From the NCBI GenBank assembly GCA_025232375.1, contig CP060419.1, forward strand, positions 3,347,001 to 3,411,000: a stretch of DNA of 64,000 bases, read 5' to 3'. The notes under the pieces were generated by a model. That model saw only the letters and a list, made by a program, of their open reading frames with translations. It was not told the origin of the DNA and ran no database searches. The DNA is from Pseudoxanthomonas sp. NC8 (GTDB lineage: Bacteria; Pseudomonadota; Gammaproteobacteria; Xanthomonadales; Xanthomonadaceae). Shown piece after piece: positions 23,067 through 33,879 of the stretch. Position 1 is the stretch's first letter. Each line of letters begins with the position of its first letter. The position numbers were made by a program, and so were the translations under genes.

Positions 23067-23632
23067 ATGAAGATGCCCGCCTATGCCGCCCTGCTGCGCG
23101 CGGTCAACGTCGGCGGCACCGGCAAGCTGCCGATGTCCGAACTGCAGGCCATGTGCGAAGCCGAAGGCTACGCCGGGGTCCGCACCTACATCGCCAGCGG
23201 CAATGTCGTGTTCCACACGCCACTCGGCGAAGCGCAGGTCAAGGCCGCCCTCGAACGACGACTGCAGGCCTACGCCGGCAAGCCGGTGCGCGTGCTGGTC
23301 CGCACCGCCGCCGAGCTGGCGCGGATCATCGCCGCCAACCCGTTCCCGGACGAGCAGCCGAACCGCACCGTCGCCATCCTGCTCGACCACGCCCCCCGGC
23401 CGACGCACTGGCCGCGGCGACCCGGCAACAGGACGAACGGCTGGCCGTGGGCGAGCGCGAGATCTACGTGGCATACGGCAGTGGCATGGCCGATTCGAAG
23501 CTGCGGCTCCCGGCCGGCGACACTGGAACCGGGCGCAACATGAACACCCTCGCCCGGATGGCGACGATGGCAGCGGCCCTGGACGCCGGGCCGCCGGCCC
23601 CCGCGCCGGTTCGGGGGCGGCGGAGCGGGTAA
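23067..23632 (+). CDS. DUF1697 family protein
   Basis: Begins MKMPAYAALLRAVNVGGTGKLPM and has VRTYIASGNVVFHT and VRTAAELARIIAANPFP, all typical of the DUF1697 family, whose function is unknown. About 187 residues. ATG 23067 is used; ATG 23073 is equally possible. The frame shifts near 23395 in a run of C residues; the repaired second half continues DERLAVGEREIYVAYGSGMADSKL and ends at 23632. It lies 34 bases before argS. Confidence 0.8.
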
Positions 23633-23666
23633 AATGCCCGGCCAGACCGCCTGAAACCGCCCCCGA

Positions 23667-25359
23667 GTGAAAACCCTCCTCAACGCCCTGATCGCCCGGG
23701 GCATCGACGCACTGCGTGCCGCCGGCACCGTGCCGGCCGACGCGGCCACTCCCGATTTCGTGGTCGAGCGGCCCAAGACCCGCGAGCACGGCGACTTCGC
23801 CACCAACGCGGCGATGCTGCTGGCCAAGGCCGCACGGATCAATCCGCGCGCGCTGGCGCAGGCGCTGGTCGCCGCGCTGCCGGCCAGCGACGACGTGGCC
23901 CGCGTGGAGATCGCCGGGCCGGGCTTCATCAACTTCCACCTCGCCCCGGGCGCCTGGCAGCGCGAAGCCGCCGCCGCCCTGCGCCGGGGCACGGAGTACG
24001 GCCGCAACAGCTCGGGCAACGGCCACACCGCCGGCGTGGAGTACGTCTCGGCCAACCCGACCGGCCCGCTGCACGTCGGCCACGGCCGCGCCGCGGCGAT
24101 CGGCGACTGCATCGCCCGCGTGCTCGACGCCAACGGCTGGAAGGTCAAGCGCGAGTTCTACTACAACGACGCCGGCGTGCAGATCGAGAACCTGGCCCGC
24201 TCGACCCAGGCGCGCCTGCGCGGCCTGCGCCCGGGCGATACCGACTGGCCGGCCGACGCCTACAACGGCGACTACATCCAGGACGTCGCCGACGCCTACC
24301 TGCGCGGCGACACCGTGCAGATCGAGGGCCATGCCGTCGCCGGCGCGCGCGACCCGGAAGACACCGACGCGATCCGCCGCTTCGCCGTGGCCTGGCTGCG
24401 CAACGAGCAGAACTAAGGACCTTGGCCGCGTTCGGCGTCGACTTCGACATCTATTTCCTCGAGAGCTCGCTGTATACCGACGGCAAGGTCGAGGAAACGG
24501 TGCGCGAGCTGGTCGCCAAGGGCCACACCTACGAGGAAGGCGGCGCGCTGTGGCTGAAGTCCACCGACTTCGGCGACGACAAGGACCGCGTCATGCGCAA
24601 GTCCGACGGCACCTACACCTATTTCGTGCCGGACGTGGCCTACCACCTGAGCAAGTGGCAGCGCGGTTACGAGCGCGCGATCACCGAGCTGGGCGCCGAC
24701 CACCACGGCAGCCTTGCCCGTGTAAGGGCGGGCCTGCAGGCACTCGACGTGGGCATCCCCAAGGGCTGGCCGGAATACGTGCTGCACCAGATGGTCACGG
24801 TGATGCGCGGCGGCGAGGAAGTGAAGCTGTCCAAGCGCGCCGGCTCGTACCTGACCCTGCGCGACCTGATCGAGGAAGCCGGGCGCGACGCCACGCGCTG
24901 GTTCCTGATCGCGCGCAAACCCGATTCGCAGCTGGTATTCGACATCGACCCTGGCGCGCCAGCAGAGCAACGACAACCCGGTGTTCTACGTGCAGTACGC
25001 GCATGCCCGAGTCGCCAGCCTGCTGCGCTAAGGCCGCCGAGAAGGGCTACACGTACGACTAAGGCCAACGCGCTGGCGCACCTGGCGAAGCTCGACGACG
25101 AAGGCTCGCTGTCGCTGCTGGTGGAGCTGTCGCGCTGGCCGGAAACGGTCGAGGCGGCCGGCCAGTCGCTGGAGCCGCACCTGATCGCCCAGTACCTGCG
25201 CGAACTGGCCTATGCTTTCCACACCTGGTACGCGAACACACCCGTGCTGGTGGAGGATGCGGACCTGCGCGACGCACGCCTGGCGCTGGCCTGGCCGTGC
25301 GGCAGGGACTGGCGAACGGACTCGAGCTGCTCGGCGTGAGTGCGCCGGAGCGGATGTGA
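23667..25359 (+). CDS. argS: Arginyl-tRNA synthetase
   Basis: Charges tRNA-Arg. The N-terminal additional domain ([15 protein letters not shown]) is followed by the HIGH motif [13 protein letters not shown], the class I core [13 protein letters not shown] and the KMSKS-like loop [11 protein letters not shown]; the C-terminal anticodon-binding DALR domain ends [12 protein letters not shown]. About 562 residues. GTG 23667 is the start. The gene is broken at 24409 and 24421 (CTAAGG and CCTTGG), 24953 (CCCTGG), 25029, 25061 and 25291, yet homology is continuous. An essential gene broken this often argues strongly for sequencing error. Confidence 0.93.
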
Positions 25360-25390
25360 CGCGCACGGCAGCAAGACGGAGAACGATGTA

Positions 25391-26128
25391 ATGGCGGCAA
25401 GACGTGGCAGGAACCAGGCGCGACGCAACGGCGGCGGCGGCGACCGTCCGGCATGGGTCTGGGTGGTGGCCGGGCTGGCCATCGGCGCGGGGGTGTTCCT
25501 AGCCGTTCCGGGGCTGCTGAAGAAGGACGGCGACGGCTTCGCCCGCTTCGGTCCGCGCGCCGATCCCGACGCACAGCCGGCGCCGATCGCCGATACCGAG
25601 GCCATCGCCGACACGCCGCAGTCCGACACGCCACCACCGGCGCAGGAAAGCGCGCCGCAGTACGACTTCTACACCGTGCTGCCGGGCAATGAAGTGCGCA
25701 TGTCCGACGCCGAGCTGGCCGCCAGCGCGCGCGAGGAAGAGGCACGCCGCGTGCAGGAAGAGGCGCGACGCGCCCGTGACGCGCTGGAGGGCCGCACGCC
25801 CGCGCCGGCTCCCGCAACGTCCACGCCGGCTGCGGCCGCCACCAGCACGGCGCCGGCCCAAGCCGTCGCCGCCGCCACGCCCGCCGCCATCGACGGCGCC
25901 CGCTACATCCTCCAGGCCGGCGCGTTCGGCGCCTCCGGCGATGCCGAGGAAGTGAAGGCCAAGATCGCCATGCTCGGCCTGGGCGCGCGTGTGGAGTCGG
26001 GCCAGACCGGTGGCAAGACCGTCTACCGCGTGCGCATGGGGCCGTATGGCAGCGCCAGCGAACTGGCCGAAGCCAAGCGCAAGCTGGCCGACAGCGGCCT
26101 GCCGGCGATGGCGATCAAGGCGCAGTAA
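25391..26128 (+). CDS. SPOR-domain membrane protein (FtsN-like)
   Basis: An intact 245-residue bitopic protein: basic cytoplasmic N-terminus, one membrane segment (WVWVVAGLAIGAGVFLAVPGL), a charged helix (AREEEARRVQEEARRARDALEG), an Ala/Pro-rich linker and a C-terminal SPOR domain (YILQAGAFGASGDAEEVKAKI, VYRVRMGPYGSASE). SPOR domains bind denuded septal glycan, so a cell-division role is likely. Start ATG 25391 with GGAG upstream. It follows argS by 31 bases, the usual xanthomonad position. Confidence 0.85.
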   Translation: MAARRGRNQARRNGGGGDRPAWVWVVAGLAIGAGVFLAVPGLLKKDGDGFARFGPRADPDAQPAPIADTEAIADTPQSDTPPPAQESAPQYDFYTVLPGNEVRMSDAELAASAREEEARRVQEEARRARDALEGRTPAPAPATSTPAAAATSTAPAQAVAAATPAAIDGARYILQAGAFGASGDAEEVKAKIAMLGLGARVESGQTGGKTVYRVRMGPYGSASELAEAKRKLADSGLPAMAIKAQ

Positions 26129-26146
26129 TTCCGCTTGGCGGAATTA
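26126..26146 (+). terminator. Hairpin overlapping the SPOR gene stop codon
   Basis: A 9-bp stem (TAATTCCGC / GCGGAATTA) with loop TTG begins in the TAA stop. First of three hairpins in a row between the SPOR and SDR genes. Confidence 0.45.
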
Positions 26147-26147
26147 C

Positions 26148-26175
26148 CCCAAGGTTTGCCGTGGCAAACCTTGGG
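26148..26175 (+). terminator. Long perfect hairpin after the SPOR gene
   Basis: A perfect 13-bp stem (CCCAAGGTTTGCC / GGCAAACCTTGGG) with a 2-base loop lies directly after the previous hairpin. It has no T-run. Two more hairpin arms at 26217-26233 (CCCCTT / AAGGGG) follow. Confidence 0.5.
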
Positions 26176-26340
26176 CCCCGTGCCGCTACACCCACAACCC
26201 CGCGCCTGCCGGCGCGCCCCTTGACTGAAGGGGGCTGCTCCTTCGATCAGTGGCTCGATGACGGACCCAATCCGCAGCGGGTGGGCCGCTGTCCCGCGAT
26301 GGTGCGAGAATCGGCGGGCTTCTCCCACAAGGAATTCGCG

Positions 26341-27090
26341 ATGTCCAAGACCGCGTTCATCACCGGCGCCACTTCCGGTTCGGGTGGCAGCCGCCGCGCG
26401 CCGCTTCGTCGGGGCCGGCTGGAAGATCGTCGCCACCGGCCGCCGCGCCGATCGCCTGCAGGCGCTGGTCGAAGAACTCGGGGCGGCGAACGTGCATGCG
26501 GCCACCTTCGACGTGCGCGACGCCGCGGCGGCCGCCGCGGCGCTGGATGCGCTGCCCGACGGCTTCCGCGACATCGACGTGCTGGTCAACAACGCCGGCC
26601 TGGCGCTGGGCACCGCACCGGCGCAGCAGGCCAGCCTCGAGGACTGGCGGGTGATGATCGACACCAACATCACCGCGCTGGTGACCCTGACCCATCGCCT
26701 GCTGCCGGCGCTGGTCGCGCGCAGGGGCGTGGTCATCAACATCAGTTCGGTCGCCGGCGTGTACCCGTACCCGGGCGGCAATGTGTACGGCGGCACCAAG
26801 GCCTTCGTCAGCCAGTTCTCGCTGAACCTGCGCACCGACCTGCACGGCACTGGCGTGCGCGTGACCACGATCGAGCCGGGCATGGCCGAAACCGAGTTCA
26901 CCTGGTCCGCACCCACGGCAATAAGGCCGCCTCCGACACGCTGTACAAGGACGCTGCGCCGATGACCGCCGAGGACATCGCCGAGCAGATCTTCTACGTG
27001 GCGACCCTGCCAGCGCACCTCAACATCAACCGGCTGGAGATCATGCCGGTGAGCCAGTCGTTCGCCGGGTTCCAGGTCTACCGCGGCTGA
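26341..27090 (+). CDS. Short-chain dehydrogenase/reductase (YdfG-like)
   Basis: An NAD(P)-dependent SDR of about 249 residues. TAFITGATSGFG (rebuilt) is the nucleotide motif, VLVNNAGLALG the structural motif, and NISSVAGVYPYPGGNVYGGTKAF carries the catalytic Ser, Tyr and Lys. PGMAETEF follows. This pattern matches YdfG-type 3-hydroxy acid dehydrogenases. Start ATG 26341 has AAGGA upstream. Frame repairs are needed near 26382 and at 26905 (CACCTGG for CACCCTGG). Confidence 0.85.
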   Translation: MSKTAFITGATSGSGGSRRAPLRRGRLEDRRHRPPRRSPAGAGRRTRGGERACGHLRRARRRGGRRGAGCAARRLPRHRRAGQQRRPGAGHRTGAAGQPRGLAGDDRHQHHRAGDPDPSPAAGAGRAQGRGHQHQFGRRRVPVPGRQCVRRHQGLRQPVLAEPAHRPARHWRARDHDRAGHGRNRVHLVRTHGNKAASDTLYKDAAPMTAEDIAEQIFYVATLPAHLNINRLEIMPVSQSFAGFQVYRG

Positions 27091-27127
27091 GCCGGCCGCC
27101 CGCGTCGCCACAGGCTTGCGGCGACGC

Positions 27128-27808
27128 CTAGCCGGAGAGCTGCGCGCTCACCTGCCCGGCGACTTCGTGGATGCCGTTGATCACGAACTGCACGCCGATG
27201 CACACCAGCAGGAAACCCATCAGCCGCGAGAACGCCTCCACGCCGCTGTTGCCCAGCAGGCGCATGATCGTGCCGGCGCTGCGCAGGCACAGCAGCAGGA
27301 TCACGCTGGTAAGGAAGAAGATCAGCGGCGGCGCGACCAGCAGTATCCAGCCGGCATAGGACGCCTCCTCGCGCACCGCCGCCGCGGTGCTGATGATCAG
27401 TGCGATCGTGCCGGGGCCGGCGGTGGTCGGCATCGCCAGCGGAATGAAGGCGATGTCGTCGGTGCGTTGCTGGCGCAATTCCTCGCCACGGCGCTCCACT
27501 TCCGGCGTCTCGTCCAGCCGTTGCTGCGGGAACAGCATGCGGAAGCCGATGAAGGTCACGATCAGGCCGCCGGCGATGCGCAGGCCGGTGATCGAGATGC
27601 CGAACACGTTCATCACCAGCTGGCCGAGGTAGTACGCGACGGCCATGATCGCGAACGTGTAGCACGCCGTCTTGAACGCCTGGCGGTTGCGCTCGGCCTC
27701 GCTCATGCCGCGCGACAGCCCCATCAGCAAGGCCACCGTGGTCAGCGGATTGGCCAGTGGCAGCAGCGTGACCAGTCCGATGCCGACCGCCTTGAACAGA
27801 TCCAGCAC
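27128..27808 (-). CDS. MarC family integral membrane protein
   Basis: An intact 226-residue protein with six membrane segments. Family features include [42 protein letters not shown] and [14 protein letters not shown], the last two forming the repeated half-motifs. GTG 27808 is chosen because GGAG lies eight bases upstream. MarC proteins are not shown to transport antibiotics despite the name; some relatives export amino acids. Confidence 0.85.
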   Translation of the reverse strand: MLDLFKAVGIGLVTLLPLANPLTTVALLMGLSRGMSEAERNRQAFKTACYTFAIMAVAYYLGQLVMNVFGISITGLRIAGGLIVTFIGFRMLFPQQRLDETPEVERRGEELRQQRTDDIAFIPLAMPTTAGPGTIALIISTAAAVREEASYAGWILLVAPPLIFFLTSVILLLCLRSAGTIMRLLGNSGVEAFSRLMGFLLVCIGVQFVINGIHEVAGQVSAQLSG

Positions 27809-28000
27809 GCGCGCACTCCGCCTGGGCCGTGCGTCCAAGATACAGGGCGCGCGGAACGATGGCGACGCGGGACCCGGGCCGGCGCAGCGGCGCGTCCGGC
27901 AGGCCTGCCGGCGCACCTCGACATACACCGGTGGGAATGATGCCGGCGACGCCGTCGTTCGCCGGCTTCCGGGTGCCGGGCGGCGGCTGAAGGCCCGCGC

Positions 28001-29143
28001 TCAGGCCGGAGTCTGTGCCGGCAGCGCGGTGCGACCGGCGGCGCGTTTCTGCAGGCGCACGCGCACATGCAGGAACGGGCGCTCGACGGCGTAGTGCAGC
28101 GCGGCGCCCGCCAGCAGCGTGGCCAGCGCATAGACGGCAAACGCCTGCAGGCCGCGCCCTTCCAGTAAGGCCCCGGCGTGGGTGTCGACCAGGTGGAACA
28201 CGGCCTTGTGGCTCAGGTAGAGGCTGTAGGAGGCGCCGGCGAGCCAGCCCGCACCCGGGACCACGACGCGGCCGATCACGCTGCCCGGCCCCGCCGCGAC
28301 CAGCACCAGCAGCGCCATGCCCAGCGACAGCACCGGCCAGCCGAGGGTATTGCCGAGCAGGCCGACGCGATCGGCGAACAGCCACATCGCCGCAGCCACG
28401 ATCGCCAGCCCCAGCAGCAGCAAGCCATTGCCGCGGCGCTGCAGCACCGACCAGGCCTGCGGCCGGAACACGCGCACGCTGGTAAGGACCACGCCGGCCA
28501 GCAGCCCGTCCAGGCGGTTCCAGGTCGGGTAGTAGATGTCTTCCACGAACCAAGGGCCGCAGCTGCATGTCCGGATCCAGGCGGTGGTTGTGCAGCCACA
28601 CGCCGCCGCGCAGGGCGATGCCGGCCGCCACCGGGCCTGGGACGAGCAGCAGCAGCGTCCACGGCCCGATCCTGCGGCCTGGGCCCAGCGCCAGCAGCGG
28701 GAACATAAGGTAGAAATGCTCTTCCACGCACAGCGACCAGGCGTGGGAGAACGCGGCGTTGGGCCGGTAGTCGATGGCCAGGTTGAGGACGAAGGTAGGA
28801 ACTTCCACGCCGGCTCCAGCCCGGGCGCTTCACGTATCTGCGGGAAGACGCAGTACAGGGCCAGCATGGTCCAGAACGCCGGCAGGATCCGGAACGCGCG
28901 GCGCAGGTAGAAATCGCCGAACGACATCGGCCGGCCGTCGGTAAGGCGCTGCAGCACCTGGCTGCCGATCAGGAAGCCGCTGAGCACGAAGAACAGGTCC
29001 ACACCCATCCAGCCGTACCGCGACAGCCACTCCCAGCCCTCGCCCAGCCCGCCGATCAGGTAGGAGTGGAACAGCATCACCCAGACCACTGCGATCGCGC
29101 GCAGCAGGTCCAGTCCGCACATCCGTGTGCCCGGTTCGTTCAT
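28001..29143 (-). CDS. Acyltransferase 3 family (OafA/YrhL-like) membrane protein
   Basis: About 380 residues with roughly ten membrane segments. Family motifs are LDLLRAIAVVWVMLFHS with the key His, GWMGVDLFFVLSGFLIG, FYLRRAFRILP and HAWSLCVEEHFYL. Such proteins O-acylate sugars of LPS or exopolysaccharide. ATG 29143. Frame repairs are needed at 28794-28799 (CCTACC for CCTGACC on the coding strand) and 28552 (CCTTGG for CCTGG). It sits downstream of speA with a 10-base gap, but no metabolic link is evident. Confidence 0.85.
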   Translation of the reverse strand: MNEPGTRMCGLDLLRAIAVVWVMLFHSYLIGGLGEGWEWLSRYGWMGVDLFFVLSGFLIGSQVLQRLTDGRPMSFGDFYLRRAFRILPAFWTMLALYCVFPQIREAPGLEPAWKFLPSSSTWPSTTGPTPRSPTPGRCAWKSISTLCSRCWRWAQAAGSGRGRCCCSSQARWRPASPCAAACGCTTTAWIRTCSCGPWFVEDIYYPTWNRLDGLLAGVVLTSVRVFRPQAWSVLQRRGNGLLLLGLAIVAAAMWLFADRVGLLGNTLGWPVLSLGMALLVLVAAGPGSVIGRVVVPGAGWLAGASYSLYLSHKAVFHLVDTHAGALLEGRGLQAFAVYALATLLAGAALHYAVERPFLHVRVRLQKRAAGRTALPAQTPA

Positions 29144-29153
29144 GGCGTCCGGC

Positions 29154-31042
29154 TCAATCCAGCGGCGTGTCGGACAGGTAGGTATAGCCGGTCAGCCCGG
29201 CTTCCAGCGCCGCGGCCAGCGCCAGCGACTCGGCCTCCGGCAGTGCCGCGTCGTGCACGCGCTGCGCATAGGCCTGGCGCAGGTCGTCGAGGCGATAGCC
29301 CACGTAGTCGAGCATCACGTCGGTGGTGTCGCCGCGGCGCTGCTGGGTCAGCTCGTAGCCGCCATCGGCGGTGAGCCGCACTTCCACCGCGTCGGTGTCG
29401 CCGAACAGGTTGTGGATGTCGCCGAGGATTTATGGTACGCGCCGACCAGGAAGAACGCCAGGCAGTAGCTCTCGCCGTGGCGCACCGGATGCAGCGGCAG
29501 CGAGGTGTCCAGCCCGCCGTGCTCGACGTAGGTCTTGACCGTGCCGTCCGAATCGCAGGTCATGTCGGCGATCACGCCGCGCCGGGTCGGCGCCTCGTCG
29601 AGGCGGTCGATCGGCACGATCGGGAACACCTGGTCGATCGCCCATGCATCGGGGATCGATTCGAACACGCTGAAGTTGACGAAGTACTTGTCGACCAGGC
29701 GGTCGTTGAGCTCGTCCAGCACCGCGCGGCGGCTGCGCTCGCCCCAGTCCAGCTGCGCGCGCACGCCATGGGCCACCGCGTAGAACAGGTCGTCCACGCG
29801 CGCGCGCTGCGGCAGGTCGATCTGGCCCAGCGCGTAGGCCGACAGGCCTTCGGCGTGGAAGTGCTGGGCCTCGTGGAACAGCTCCAGCGGCGGGCGCTGG
29901 TGCAGGTCGGCGTGCAGCTCGCGCAGGTGGCGGATCGCCGCCGGCTCGTCGTCGTGCGCGTCAGGCACGCGGCCTTCCGGCGCGGTCTCCACCTCGGTGG
30001 TGTTGGCCACCAGCACCGCGTGGTGCGCGGTCATCGCGCGACCACATTCGGTGACGATGCGCGGCGGGACCAGGCCCTGCTCGGCGCAGGCCTCGGCCAG
30101 CGGCTGGACGATATTGGCCGCGTACTGGGGTAAGGCCGTAGTTGATCGAGCACTCGCTGCGCGAGCGGGTGCCTTCGTAGTCGATGCCCAGGCCGCCGCC
30201 CACGTCCATGTAGCGCACCTTCGCGCCCAGCCGCGACAGCTCGCTGAAGTAGCGGGTCGCCTCGCGCATGCCATTGGCGATGTCGCGCACGTTGGAGATC
30301 TGCGAGCCCATGTGGAAGTGCAGCAGCTGCAGGCAGTCGGTCATGCCGGCCTCGCGCAGCGACTTCCACAGGTCCAGCAGCTGGCGCGGCGAGAGCCCGA
30401 ACTTGGCCTTGTCGCCGCCGCTGTTCTGCCACTTGCCGGCGCCCAGGCTGGTAAGGCGCATGCGCACGCCCAGGCCGGGCTTAACGCCGAGGCGGCGCGC
30501 CTCCTCCAGCACCAGCGCCAGCTCGGACGGCTTCTCGATGACGATGAAGGTCTCCAGCCCCAGCTTGCGGCCGATCAGTGCCAGGCGGATGTATTCGCGG
30601 TCCTTGTAGCCGTTGCACACGATCAGCCCACCCGGCCGCGACAGCGCCAGCACCGCCATCAGCTCGGGCTTGCTGCCGGCCTCCAGGCCGAAGCCCTCGC
30701 CATGGTGGCTGGTAAGGGTGCCGGCCACGCCGCGGTGCTGGTTGACCTTGATCGGGTACACGGCGGTGTAGCCGCCGGCGTAGTCCCAGTCGGCCATGGC
30801 CCGGGCGAACGCGGCCTGCAGCCGGTTCAGCCTGTCGCCGAGGATGTCCGGGAAACGCAGCAGCAGCGGAAGCTGCATGCCTTGGCCGCGCGCGGCCTCG
30901 ACCAGCGCCGGCAGCGGCAGCGCCGGCCCCCTTCGCCCCGCGGCAGGACCTGCATGGCGCCGTCGGCCACGTCGAAGTAGCCACCGGACCAGTGCGGGAT
31001 GGACCCAGTCTTGCGGGCGTGGTCGGCGGACCAGTCGCTCAT
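29154..31042 (-). CDS. speA: Biosynthetic arginine decarboxylase
   Basis: A PLP enzyme making agmatine from arginine. About 630 residues. It begins [25 protein letters not shown], then [15 protein letters not shown] with the PLP Lys, [34 protein letters not shown] and [17 protein letters not shown] 31042 matches the family start; ATG 31078 is a longer option with a better ribosome site. Frame repairs are needed near 30928, 30132 and 29430, where TTATGG stands for a CCTGG-containing sequence. Divergent from speE, so the two can be co-regulated. Confidence 0.92.
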
Positions 31043-31205
31043 CGGCGTGCGGCTCAGGCTGCGGAAAAGGACGCGCATTCTACCCCCGCCGTTCACAAAG
31101 CCCCGTCACAATGCGCGACAATGCGCGCCCTTCGCCGCCGCCCCGGCCGCCCGGATCGGCCGGCCCGCCGGCGCCCGGCCGCGCCAAGCCCCCACGAGGA
31201 CCGCC

Positions 31206-32065
31206 ATGAGCACCGGGACAACTGGTACATCGAGCATTTCCAGCCGACCGGTTCGGCCATCGGCTACCGCGTCGAAGCCAAGCTGGACGAGGTGCAGTCG
31301 CCGTTCCAGAAGATCGAGATCTACCGGACCACCGACTGGGGCAACCTGATGCTGATCGACGGCGCGGTGATGCTCACCAGCCGCGACAACTTCCTGTACC
31401 ACGAGATGATCAGCCACCCGGTGCTGTTCACCCACGCCGCCCCGAAGCGCGTGGTGATCATCGGCGGCGGCGACTGCGGCACGCTGCGCGAGGTGCTCAA
31501 GCACCCGGGCGTGGAGAGCGCGACCCAGTGCGACATCGACGAGCAGGTCACGCGCATGGCCGAGAAGCACTTCCCGGAGCTGTGCGATTCCAACCACGAT
31601 CCGCGCGCCGAGCTGCTGTTCGACGACGGCGTGGCCTACATGGCCAACTGCCCGGCCGGCAGCGTGGACGTGGTGATCGTCGACTCCACCGATCCGGTCG
31701 GCCCGGCCGAAGGCCTGTTCAACAAGGACTTCTACGCCAGCTGCTTCCGCGCACTGAAGGACGACGGCATCCTCGTGCAGCAGTCCGAATCGCCGCTGGC
31801 CCAGCTTGAGCTGATCAAGGCGATGCGCGCGGAGATGGGCAAGGCCGGCTTCTCGACCTTCAAGACCCTGCCGTTCCCGCAGCCGTGCTACCCGACCGGC
31901 TGGTGGAGCGTGACCGCAGCGCGCAAGGGCCAGGGCTTCGGCTTCCGCGAAGGCGATGCCGTGGGCAAGGCGTTCGGCACGAAGTACTACAGCGCGCCGC
32001 TGCACACCGGCGCGCTGGTCGCGCCGCCGTTCGTGGCCGAAGCGCTGGGCGAGCAGGCCGCCTGA
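31206..32065 (+). CDS. speE: Spermidine synthase
   Basis: An aminopropyltransferase making spermidine from putrescine and decarboxylated SAM. Starts (M)ST.DNWYIEHFQPTGSAIGY; the nucleotide-binding glycine loop is VVIIGGGDCGTLREVLKH, and the catalytic region is VIVDSTDPVGPAEGLF. About 286 residues. ATG 31206 with GAGGA five bases upstream. One C is missing at about 31218 (ACCGGG for ACCCGGG), shifting the first four codons. The SpeA-to-SpeE route needs AdoMet decarboxylase and an agmatine-to-putrescine step, neither encoded here. Confidence 0.92.
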
Positions 32066-32072
32066 CCCATCC

Positions 32073-32095
32073 GGTGCGTGGCCGCGCCACGCACC
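32073..32095 (+). terminator. Terminator hairpin after speE
   Basis: A perfect 9-bp stem (GGTGCGTGG / CCACGCACC) with a 5-base loop starts 8 bases after the speE stop. It has no T-run. The rest of 32096-32365 holds only the promoter listed next. Confidence 0.55.
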
Positions 32096-32250
32096 GCATT
32101 CGCCCGCCCCCTGCGGGCAACCGGCCCAGCCGGCGGCACGGGCACGCGCCCGCCGGCGATTCGCGTCGTTCCGCCTGCAACCACAACGGGCGCGAAGAGC
32201 TTCCCGTCCGCTCGTTCCCAGCAACGGAACGCAGCCTGCCGCTGGCGGCC

Positions 32251-32279
32251 TGAATTAGCGTACTAGCCAGTTCTATAAT
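32251..32279 (+). promoter_or_regulatory. Candidate promoter with a consensus -10 box
   Basis: TATAAT at 32274-32279 is a perfect -10 element in an AT-richer patch 87 bases before the kinase gene. The matching -35 at 17 bases (TGAATT, 32251-32256) is weak. Confidence 0.4.
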
Positions 32280-32365
32280 TCGGCACCCGAACCCACCCGC
32301 CGAAGCCCGGCCGGCGCCCAGCGCCGTCGCCACCCGCCCGGACGGAAAAACCGAAGAACCTCCCC

Positions 32366-33027
32366 ATGGATTCCCATGCCCTATGGGCGCGCCCGACAGC
32401 GCCCTTGATGCACCGCTGTTGCTCAAGGAAGGCACCCGCCTGCTCGAGCCGGACGTCTACCGCACCCGCGTCAATGGCCGCCCCGCGGTGGTCAAGGACT
32501 ACGGGCGCTACCGGCGCACGCTGCTGGCGCCGCTGGCGCGCGTGCTGATCCGCCGCGAAGCACGCGCACTGCGCCGCCTGCGCGACTGGGCGCACGCACC
32601 GATGCTGCTGGGCGTGGTCGGCGGCCTTGGCGCTGGCGATGGAATTCGTGCCCGGCCACACCCTGGGCAGCGACACGCCGGTGGACGAAGACACCTTCCG
32701 CCGCCTCCGCGGCGTGGTTCGCGCAGCTGCACGCCAACGGCATCACCCACAACGACCTGCACCCGGCCAACGTCATGGTCGATGGCGAGCGCGTGGTCCT
32801 GCTCGACTTCGCTTCCGCGCTGCTTGCCCCGCGCTGGCTGCGCAATGCGCCGGTGCTGCGCGAACTGCGCCGCAGCGACCTTAGCCAACGCCTTCCGCAT
32901 CGAACAGCGCCTGACCGGACGCACGCCGGGCAGCTATATCGCCTCGGTGCTGGCCAATCCGCGCTGGGTCCGCGCGGTGCGCGATGGCTGGAAGCGCTTC
33001 TACCGCGGCCTGCTCGGCGTCCGCTGA
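32366..33027 (+). CDS. Small protein-kinase-fold protein (lipopolysaccharide kinase / RIO-like)
   Basis: About 219 residues. The kinase fold is seen in RPAVVKDYGRYRR (invariant-Lys region), the catalytic loop THNDLHPANVMV and the metal motif VVLLDFASAL. This layout resembles InaA/Kdo-kinase-like and RIO proteins of Gram-negative bacteria. The substrate is unknown. I start at ATG 32366 because restoring a G at 32380-32385 (CCTATGG from CCTGATGG) joins MDSHALMGAPDSALDAPLLL. Further repairs are near 32622 (CCTTGG), 32716 and 32880. Confidence 0.72.
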
Positions 33028-33050
33028 GGCCCCGGGCCGCGCGCCGCGCC

Positions 33051-33485
<435 letters not shown>

Positions 33486-33595
33486 CTATTCCGACCATGC
33501 GCGGCACCCGCAACCGATTTCCCGCCGCCACCGGGCGAGCGCAGACTGCTTCGCGATGATCGTCGCAAGCACGACTTTCACCGCCGGAGAACCGC

Positions 33596-33872
33596 ATGAT
33601 CGACCTCAACCACATCGATGACCTGGCCCGCCGCCTGAGCGAACTGGTCCCGCCGGGCCTGCGCGCGTCCGGCGAGGAACTGCAGGCCAGCTTCCGCAGC
33701 GCGCTGCAGGCAGGGGGCTATGGGCAAGCTGGACCTGGTCACCCGCGAGGAGTTCGACGTGCAGCGCGCGGTGTTGCTGCGCACGCGCGAGAAGCTGGAG
33801 TCGCTGGAGCGCACGGTCGAGGACCTCGAAGCGCGCCTGCACGCGGCCGGCAACCCGCCCGGCCCGCGCTGA
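33596..33872 (+). CDS. ubiK: UbiK family ubiquinone biosynthesis accessory factor (BMFP domain)
   Basis: About 91 residues. MIDLNHIDDLARRLSELVPPG begins the protein; after repair near 33715-33722, where GGCTATGGG stands for a CCTGGG sequence, it reads KLDLVTREEFDVQRAVLLRTREKLESLE and ends in a coiled coil and PGPR-stop. ATG 33596 with GGAG upstream. UbiK works with UbiJ (also in this window, 60.2 kb) in aerobic ubiquinone synthesis. Seven bases separate it from comM. Confidence 0.85.
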
Positions 33873-33879
33873 GCCGACC

